From Alistipes sp. (lineage in GTDB: Bacteria > Bacteroidota > Bacteroidia > Bacteroidales > Rikenellaceae): a DNA stretch of 12,298 nucleotides. Under the pieces are notes generated by a model, which did not search any database, was not told where the DNA came from, and was given only the letters and a program-made list of their open reading frames with translations. This document shows, piece by piece, positions 7,267 to 12,298 of the stretch. Position 1 is the stretch's first letter. Each line of letters begins with the position of its first letter. The translations under genes and the position numbers were made by a program. The stretch spans positions 1 through 12,298 of the forward strand of contig JAFVXS010000051.1 of NCBI GenBank assembly GCA_017501025.1, read 5' to 3'.

Positions 7267-8658
7267 ATGGAGGGTATTCACAACACACAGCAGGTCTATT
7301 TTGTCGGTATCGGAGGTATAGGAATGAGTGCCATTGCCCGATACTTTATGCACGAAGGTCTGCCCGTTGCAGGTTACGACCGCACCTCAACGCCGCTCAC
7401 CAAAGCACTCGAAAACGAAGGTGCAGCGATACACTACGAAGATGATATCGAGCAGATTCCCGAACTTTTCAAAAATCGGGAAAACACATTGGTAATCTAC
7501 ACTCCCGCTATTGCGGACGACCACAGCGAATTATCGATGTTCCGCCGTGAAGGTTTCCGCTGCATCAAACGTTCGCAGTGCCTCGGTGTTTTGGCAGCCA
7601 ACAAGTATGTTATGGCTGTCAGCGGCACACACGGCAAGACCTCAACATCAACCCTTACTGCGTGGTTGAACAGCAAAGTCAGCAATTCGGGTTGTGCATT
7701 TTTAGGCGGAATCTCCAAAAATTTCGGTTCAAATCTCGTCTTGGGCGAGGGCAGACGTCTGGCTGTCGAGGCAGACGAATTTGACCGTTCGTTTCTGCAA
7801 CTCTACCCCGATGCAGCCGTCATAACATCGGCAGATGCCGACCATCTCGACATCTACGGAACTCACGAGGCTGTCAAGGAGGCGTTTTCGCAATTTGTCG
7901 CACAAATTAAGGCAGGCGGTGCATTGTGTATCAAGGAGGGTGTCGATATCTCGCTTCCAAATCCTGACATAACAATCTATCGCTATTCGATTGACAAAGG
8001 TGATTTCCACGCAGAGAACATCACTCGATTGGAGGGAGGATACTACCAATTCGACATCGTCACACCCGACAAAGTATTCAAGCAGTGCAGACTCGGCATA
8101 CCTTGCCGCATCAATATCGAAAATGCCATTGCAGCAGTTGCCCTGTTATGGATAGCCTCGAAAGCGGAACAGATGCCAATCGACGAAGAGTTGCTCCGTA
8201 CGGCATTGGCAGAGTTTTCGGGCGTAAAACGCCGTTTCGAGTTCTACATCAACACTCCGAAACAGGTCTATATGGATGACTACGCACACCACCCACGCGA
8301 GTTGAGTGCTACGCTATCATCCATAAAGCAGATGTTCGAAAATAGAGACATTGTCGCCATATTCCAGCCACACCTCTACACACGTACCCGCGACCTCTAC
8401 GCAGAGTTTGCCGAGGCATTGTCGATTGCCGACGAGGTTATACTGTTGCCGATATACCCCGCCCGCGAGGAGCCTATCGAGGGCATAACATCGGAGATTA
8501 TAGCCGACCGACTCTCTGTACCATATCGTATCGTAGAGCGTGAGGCATTGTGCGACACTTTGGAGCAGATGACAACCGACGTTGTTATCTCATTCGGTGC
8601 AGGAAATATCGACGCATACTGCGAAGCAATAGCAGAAACATTGAAAAAACGTAGTTAA
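7267..8658 (+). CDS. murC: MurC, UDP-N-acetylmuramate--L-alanine ligase
   Basis: MurC is the ATP-dependent cytoplasmic ligase that adds the first amino acid, L-alanine, to UDP-MurNAc. With ATG 7267 it has 463 residues, the usual length. It shows the N-terminal Rossmann loop VGIGGIGMSAIA, the ATP-binding GTHGKTS at 120-126, the central-domain segment VEADEFDRSF with DADHLDIYG, and the C-terminal-domain motifs FSGVKRRFE and DDYAHHP. A longer TTG start at 7237 would overlap the murG end and add ten residues without family support, so ATG 7267 is preferred. The gene begins 7 bases after murG and ends 3 bases before ftsQ, so it is within one operon. No lesion is seen. Confidence 0.97.
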   Translation: MEGIHNTQQVYFVGIGGIGMSAIARYFMHEGLPVAGYDRTSTPLTKALENEGAAIHYEDDIEQIPELFKNRENTLVIYTPAIADDHSELSMFRREGFRCIKRSQCLGVLAANKYVMAVSGTHGKTSTSTLTAWLNSKVSNSGCAFLGGISKNFGSNLVLGEGRRLAVEADEFDRSFLQLYPDAAVITSADADHLDIYGTHEAVKEAFSQFVAQIKAGGALCIKEGVDISLPNPDITIYRYSIDKGDFHAENITRLEGGYYQFDIVTPDKVFKQCRLGIPCRINIENAIAAVALLWIASKAEQMPIDEELLRTALAEFSGVKRRFEFYINTPKQVYMDDYAHHPRELSATLSSIKQMFENRDIVAIFQPHLYTRTRDLYAEFAEALSIADEVILLPIYPAREEPIEGITSEIIADRLSVPYRIVEREALCDTLEQMTTDVVISFGAGNIDAYCEAIAETLKKRS

Positions 8659-8661
8659 GCC

Positions 8662-9768
8662 GTGATAAAACGTATAGCAAGCATAGTTTTGTACATTGCG
8701 ATATGGGGCATCATCGTTGCCTATATCGTACAAGCCTCTATGCTTGTTACACACCACCGCCAACATCAAACGGTCGAACACGTCGATATCGACATTGTGG
8801 ATAGCACCGGTTCGGGACAACTTATCACCTCGAAACGTGTACGCGAACGCCTTATTGCCGAGGGTATAGGCACTATGGGTGTATTGATTGACAGTGTCGA
8901 TGTGCGGGCTATTCGAAATATGATTATCCGCAATGGTTTTGTCGATAATGTCGATGTATATACTTCGTACAGCGGAGTCCTGCATATCAACATCAGCCAA
9001 CGCAAACCACTGTTCCGACTTATGACGGGTCGATATAATGTCTATGTCACACACGATGGCTTTATCTTCGGCTCTCCCGAACAATCGTCACTCTATGTAC
9101 CGGTTGTTACAGGCAGTTATACGCCACCGTTCGGTGTAAAGTTCGAGGGTACAACGGCAATGGCTCGACAAAATATTCGCAACCGCTACAACGACTCGAT
9201 ACGGCTGTTGGCTCAACGGCTTATTCCGATTAGGGCACGAAAGGAGCATTGGCAGGAGCGTCGTCGAGAGATTCGCGACAGCTCGATAGGTCGTCGTTGG
9301 TTTGGCGATAAGGCAAAGTATAACGCCAAAAAGAGGTCGTGGTTGGCAGAACGCAAACGTATGTTGCGATATTGCGACGGTATGTTGCGTGATTGCCAAC
9401 TCGCCAAAGAGCGTGTCGAGAAGCAACAACGTATGGTAGCAAAGCGTGGCGAAGCTATGGAGCAACGTCTGAACGACTTTATCCGCCTGATAGAGTTTAT
9501 CGAGACTATCAATCGCAACGACTTTTGGCGAGCCGAAGTTGTACAGATAGTGCTATCAGAGAACTCATTCGGCAGAATATGCGTTGAGTTGGTACCGCGT
9601 AGTGGCAACCATCGAATAATCTTTGGCGAACTACGCAACGAAAATGATAAATTGGAACGACTGCTTAACTTCTATCACTCCGTACTCGGGTCAGTCGGAT
9701 GGCAACGCTATGCAGAGATTGATGTGAGTTATGCAGACCGTGTAATTTGTAAAAATATAGAAGATTAA
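8662..9768 (+). CDS. ftsQ: FtsQ-like cell division protein with a long basic insertion
   Basis: FtsQ is a single-pass inner-membrane divisome protein whose periplasmic part links early and late division proteins. This 368-residue protein starts at GTG 8662. It has one N-terminal membrane segment (about 5-28), a POTRA/beta region (about 41-160, with NGFVDNVDVY and QRKPLFRL), and the conserved Bacteroidota C-terminal region (about 272-365: NRNDFWRAEVVQI, VELVPRSGNHRI, GWQRYAEIDVSY). Between them, about 168-268 is a highly charged, arginine/lysine-rich helical stretch that usual Bacteroidota FtsQ proteins (roughly 240-280 residues, from memory) lack. The frame is continuous and codon use matches the neighbours. 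It lies 3 bases after murC and 8 before ftsA. Identification rests on context, topology and the C-terminal motifs. Confidence 0.9.
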   Translation: MIKRIASIVLYIAIWGIIVAYIVQASMLVTHHRQHQTVEHVDIDIVDSTGSGQLITSKRVRERLIAEGIGTMGVLIDSVDVRAIRNMIIRNGFVDNVDVYTSYSGVLHINISQRKPLFRLMTGRYNVYVTHDGFIFGSPEQSSLYVPVVTGSYTPPFGVKFEGTTAMARQNIRNRYNDSIRLLAQRLIPIRARKEHWQERRREIRDSSIGRRWFGDKAKYNAKKRSWLAERKRMLRYCDGMLRDCQLAKERVEKQQRMVAKRGEAMEQRLNDFIRLIEFIETINRNDFWRAEVVQIVLSENSFGRICVELVPRSGNHRIIFGELRNENDKLERLLNFYHSVLGSVGWQRYAEIDVSYADRVICKNIED

Positions 9769-9776
9769 CGATATAG

Positions 9777-11045
9777 ATGGAAAAGAAAAGTTATTTTGTT
9801 GGAGTTGATATCGGCACCTCCAATATCACAATGGTCGTAGGAATATTGCAGGAGAATAACCTTCTCGATATTGTTGCGTCATCAATTCAGGAGTCCAAAC
9901 TCGGAGTTATCGATGGCCGTATAAACAATATAGAGATTATCGGCTCGGCTATTTTGGCTGCAAAGAAGGAGTTGGAAGATAGTATGAAAATCCGCATCAC
10001 GGAGGCATACGTAGGTCTATCAAACGAGAAGGTGCGTTGTGCCACAATCTCGGACTTTGTCGAAGTTCGTGACCGCCAAAATCGCTGTATCTCTGCGGAG
10101 GATATACGAGTCCTCACCCAGCGTATCAGCAATATCAAGTGTGAACCTTCGAGCAAAGAGACCATCTTGCAACGTATCCCTATCGGCTACACTATCGACG
10201 GAAAACACGATTCGCAAAATCCTGTTGGCGAAATAGGCTCTTGGATTTCTGCGACTCATCTTGCCATCATATCGGAGACCGAGCAGATACGCCGATTATC
10301 GTTGGCATTCCAAAAGGCTCACATAACAATCAAAGAGGTTGTAATTAACCCCGTAGCACAGCCACATCTTTTGTTGTCGGATGACGAGTGGAACGATGGT
10401 GCTGCGATTGTGGATATCGGCAGTGGAACAACCGACGTTTCGATTGTCTATAAGAACAAGCTTCGTCATATTGCGTCGCTTCCGATAGGTGGACACACTA
10501 TCGACGAGGATATCGCCTCGATAGGTATCTCGAAACGACATATCCACAATATCAAACGCAACTATGCCGTTGCGATGCGTGACAGCGTAGGCGAAAACGA
10601 TGTTTTCAAAATTCCGAAAATCGGCTCCCACAAGGAGGAGTTGTTCGCACACTACAATCTTGCTGCCATAATCGAGGCCCGATTGTGCGATATTGCCAAG
10701 TTTGTGTTGGAGGAGCTACACTACTCACGTCTTGCCAACAGCATCAAATCAGGTATTATCCTTACGGGTGGCGTGACAAACATCCGCGATATCGACAAAC
10801 TCTTTGCTCGCGAACTCAAAATGCCGGTACGCATCGTAAAAGATTACTACGGTTTGACCAAGGAGTCGGCTTCGGTTATCGGCTCATCAGCCGAAACGGC
10901 TGCGGTCGCGGTTGCTTGTTACGGTAAAAATCCGTGCATAGTAAATAATCGTGTCGTTCAAAACATAACAACGATATCGACTGTTAAGCAGACTCCGACC
11001 GAATCGGTAACCGACGCCCCTGCAAGCAAACCTCAAATAGAGTAG
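9777..11045 (+). CDS. ftsA: FtsA, actin-like divisome anchor (ends early at an in-frame TAG)
   Basis: FtsA is the actin-fold ATPase that ties FtsZ filaments to the membrane through a C-terminal amphipathic helix. The 422 residues from ATG 9777 include phosphate-1 loop VGVDIGTSN (8-16), the SHS2/1C region (about 85-165), phosphate-2 VDIGSGTTDVSI (about 212-223), and the adenosine-side motif SGIILTGGVTN (from about 325). All actin-fold parts are present, followed by a Thr/Pro-rich linker. The frame stops at TAG (11043-11045, codon 423) but continues open for another 82 codons that look like the rest of the protein, including the probable membrane-targeting helix. As written, the product would lack its anchor. 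It starts 8 bases after ftsQ. Confidence 0.95.
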   Translation: MEKKSYFVGVDIGTSNITMVVGILQENNLLDIVASSIQESKLGVIDGRINNIEIIGSAILAAKKELEDSMKIRITEAYVGLSNEKVRCATISDFVEVRDRQNRCISAEDIRVLTQRISNIKCEPSSKETILQRIPIGYTIDGKHDSQNPVGEIGSWISATHLAIISETEQIRRLSLAFQKAHITIKEVVINPVAQPHLLLSDDEWNDGAAIVDIGSGTTDVSIVYKNKLRHIASLPIGGHTIDEDIASIGISKRHIHNIKRNYAVAMRDSVGENDVFKIPKIGSHKEELFAHYNLAAIIEARLCDIAKFVLEELHYSRLANSIKSGIILTGGVTNIRDIDKLFARELKMPVRIVKDYYGLTKESASVIGSSAETAAVAVACYGKNPCIVNNRVVQNITTISTVKQTPTESVTDAPASKPQIE

Positions 11046-11294
11046 CCAAAGAGCAATCCTGCACAGACCGTCGTTACTACCCCAACCGACACCACGCCGC
11101 AGAACATCGTAGAGACAAACAGCGAGACAGAGAAGTCTGTAAAGGAGGTCGCAAAGGAGAAGAGTTCCGACAAGGAGAAGGAGGATAAGTCCACAAAATC
11201 GGGAGGAAAACCGGGAAAGAAGAGCAATAGATTGTTGCGTGTGCTTGTGAACAAAGTACTCGGCTACAACGACAATGAAAACGACGTGTTGTAA
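11046..11294 (+). pseudogene. ftsA: In-frame continuation of ftsA: charged linker and membrane-targeting helix
   Basis: After the TAG the ftsA frame runs open for 82 codons to TAA 11292-11294. The translation is Thr/Pro-rich, then very Lys/Glu/Ser-rich (KSVKEVAKEKSSDKEKE), and ends with a hydrophobic-basic stretch NRLLRVLVNKVLGY that can form an amphipathic helix, followed by a short acidic tail. This is the layout of an FtsA C-terminus. The TAA lies 12 bases before the ftsZ ATG, giving the tight spacing seen elsewhere in the cluster. The segment has no start codon near its beginning, so it could be made only by readthrough or if the TAG is an error (for example CAG to TAG). Confidence 0.8.
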
Positions 11295-11300
11295 GGAGGA
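11293..11300 (+). promoter_or_regulatory. Strong Shine-Dalgarno for ftsZ
   Basis: AAGGAGGA overlaps the final TAA of the restored ftsA frame and lies six bases before ATG 11307. It supports that ATG as the ftsZ start. No other gene start in the window has a comparable sequence. Confidence 0.75.
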
Positions 11301-11306
11301 GATTGT

Positions 11307-12298
11307 ATGAGTTTATATAGTATTTTTCAGCAAAACAAACCTGATGTGCAGAGTATCGCTGCACGTATTATGGTTATTGGTGTCGGTGGTGCAGGCGGCA
11401 ATTCGGTAGATTACATCTGGACTATGGGCATAAAAGGTGTAAACTTGTTGATTTGCAACACCGATATCAAGGCTTTGGACAAAAGCCCTCTGCAACCACA
11501 CCAAAAGATATGTATGGGTGATGGCAAAGGTGCAGGCAACGATGCACAGGTCGGAGCAGAGAAGGCGAAGGAGTCGCTCGACGAGATTCGCGAATATATC
11601 CTGACTAACAAGCCAGATATGATTTTCCTTACCGCAGGTATGGGTGGTGGTACGGGTACGGGAGCAACTCCGGTTATCGCCAAAATGATACACCAACTCG
11701 ACATCCCGACAATCGCCATTCTTACTACCCCATCCAAAAACGAGGGTACACACCGCTATAAGCAGGCAAAAGCGGGTATCGATGCGATGGCCGATGCGGT
11801 TGATACATTTATCTTCCTGCGTAACGAGACCATTATCGAACTCTACAAACACCTGCCCGTTCACGCAGCCTTCAACAAGGGTAACGATGTTGTGGCCCTT
11901 GCAGCCAAAGGCATTGCCGATATAGCCCTTACACAGAGCGACTTGGTAAGTGTCGATATCTCGGATGTCTGCAAAGTTGTTCGCAAGAGTCGTTGTGCCG
12001 TGATGGGTATGGCGTGTGCCGTAGGCGAAAATCGTGTCGAGGAGGCTATCAATATGGCTATCCTATCGCCGTTGTTCGGTGGCACATCCATCGAAGGGGC
12101 ACAGGCAGTGTTGATAAACTTCGCAACATCATCGCCCGACAAGCTGATTATGAGCGATGTAAACGATGCGTTGAACTACATCCAGAAATTGACTCGCCCG
12201 CAGAAAGGAAAATATGAGGACGACACCAGCATTATCTGGGGTACAAGCATTAAGCCCGAATTGGATGACCAGCTCGAAATCATAATCGTAGTCAGCGG
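11307..12298 (+). CDS. ftsZ: FtsZ, tubulin-like division GTPase (3' end beyond the window)
   Basis: FtsZ polymerises with GTP into the cytokinetic ring and recruits the divisome through FtsA. The frame from ATG 11307 stays open to the window end, giving 330 residues that cover the GTPase domain. Visible motifs: T1 loop VIGVGGAGGN (23-32), CNTD (50-53), the tubulin signature GGGTGTG (113-119), EGTHR (146-150), FNKGNDVV (189-196), and the T7 catalytic loop SVDISDV (215-221), keeping both aspartates (217, 220). The asparagine usually found first in that loop is serine here. The last residues match the final strand of the GTPase domain. The variable linker and C-terminal FtsA-binding peptide are not in the window. 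The start is fixed by the strong Shine-Dalgarno. Confidence 0.97.
   Translation, partial: MSLYSIFQQNKPDVQSIAARIMVIGVGGAGGNSVDYIWTMGIKGVNLLICNTDIKALDKSPLQPHQKICMGDGKGAGNDAQVGAEKAKESLDEIREYILTNKPDMIFLTAGMGGGTGTGATPVIAKMIHQLDIPTIAILTTPSKNEGTHRYKQAKAGIDAMADAVDTFIFLRNETIIELYKHLPVHAAFNKGNDVVALAAKGIADIALTQSDLVSVDISDVCKVVRKSRCAVMGMACAVGENRVEEAINMAILSPLFGGTSIEGAQAVLINFATSSPDKLIMSDVNDALNYIQKLTRPQKGKYEDDTSIIWGTSIKPELDDQLEIIIVVS

Noticed and set aside
8761..8970. Repeated GTCGAT-type words in early ftsQ suggesting a DNA repeat
   Set aside because: They encode alternating Val-Asp in beta strands, differ in spacing and show no regular unit, so they follow from protein composition.
5446..11045. Genetic-code change (stop codons read as amino acids) to explain the comM TAA and ftsA TAG
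   Set aside because: The two lesions use different stops, while TAA and TAG both end other genes exactly where the families end (murG TAG, comM TAG, dnaB TAA, murC TAA).
11313..11864. 183-codon open frame antisense to ftsZ
   Set aside because: It mirrors a clear ftsZ coding region, has no recognisable motif, and is explained by codon use that leaves few stops on the opposite strand.

Overview
The window reads as chromosomal core-genome DNA of a member of the Bacteroidota, most likely order Bacteroidales. A Rikenellaceae/Alistipes-like gut bacterium is my guess, from general resemblance only. The grounds are PriA, DnaB, FtsQ and FtsA proteins of Bacteroidota type, two promoters that fit the Bacteroidota pattern TTTG-N19/20-TAnnTTTG, and gene starts that almost all lack a Shine-Dalgarno sequence. 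Every gene lies on the + strand.

Layout. (1) 1-2645: priA (replication-restart helicase, 5' end damaged or cut by the window edge) overlapping a comF-type phosphoribosyltransferase gene. (2) 2646-2863: an intergenic region with a weak terminator candidate and a good promoter. (3) 2864-5988: dnaB (replicative helicase), then comM/yifB (AAA+ Mg-chelatase-like ATPase) interrupted by one in-frame TAA where the family has a serine. (4) 5989-6155: an intergenic region with three consecutive dyad symmetries and a second good promoter. (5) 6156-12298: a tightly packed division and cell-wall cluster, murG-murC-ftsQ-ftsA-ftsZ, with ftsZ running off the window end. It is the distal half of a dcw cluster; no ftsW, murD or mraY lies upstream, where comM sits instead.

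The genes fall into two jobs. priA, comF, dnaB and comM act in DNA replication restart, replication and natural-transformation or recombination processing. murG and murC make lipid II precursors, and ftsQ, ftsA and ftsZ build the divisome.

I found no mobile element, CRISPR array, tRNA or rRNA, and no convincing new multi-gene system. What stands out is: (a) lesions in otherwise well-conserved genes, namely comM (TAA), ftsA (TAG, followed by 82 more in-frame codons that end just before ftsZ and contain the likely membrane anchor) and probably priA (frameshift near position 88); (b) a roughly 100-residue, very basic insertion in FtsQ; (c) a strong Shine-Dalgarno in front of ftsZ alone; (d) an altered helicase motif VI in PriA; (e) the dyad array upstream of the murG promoter. 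The lesions could be sequencing or assembly errors, strain mutations or gene decay, and the sequence alone cannot separate these.
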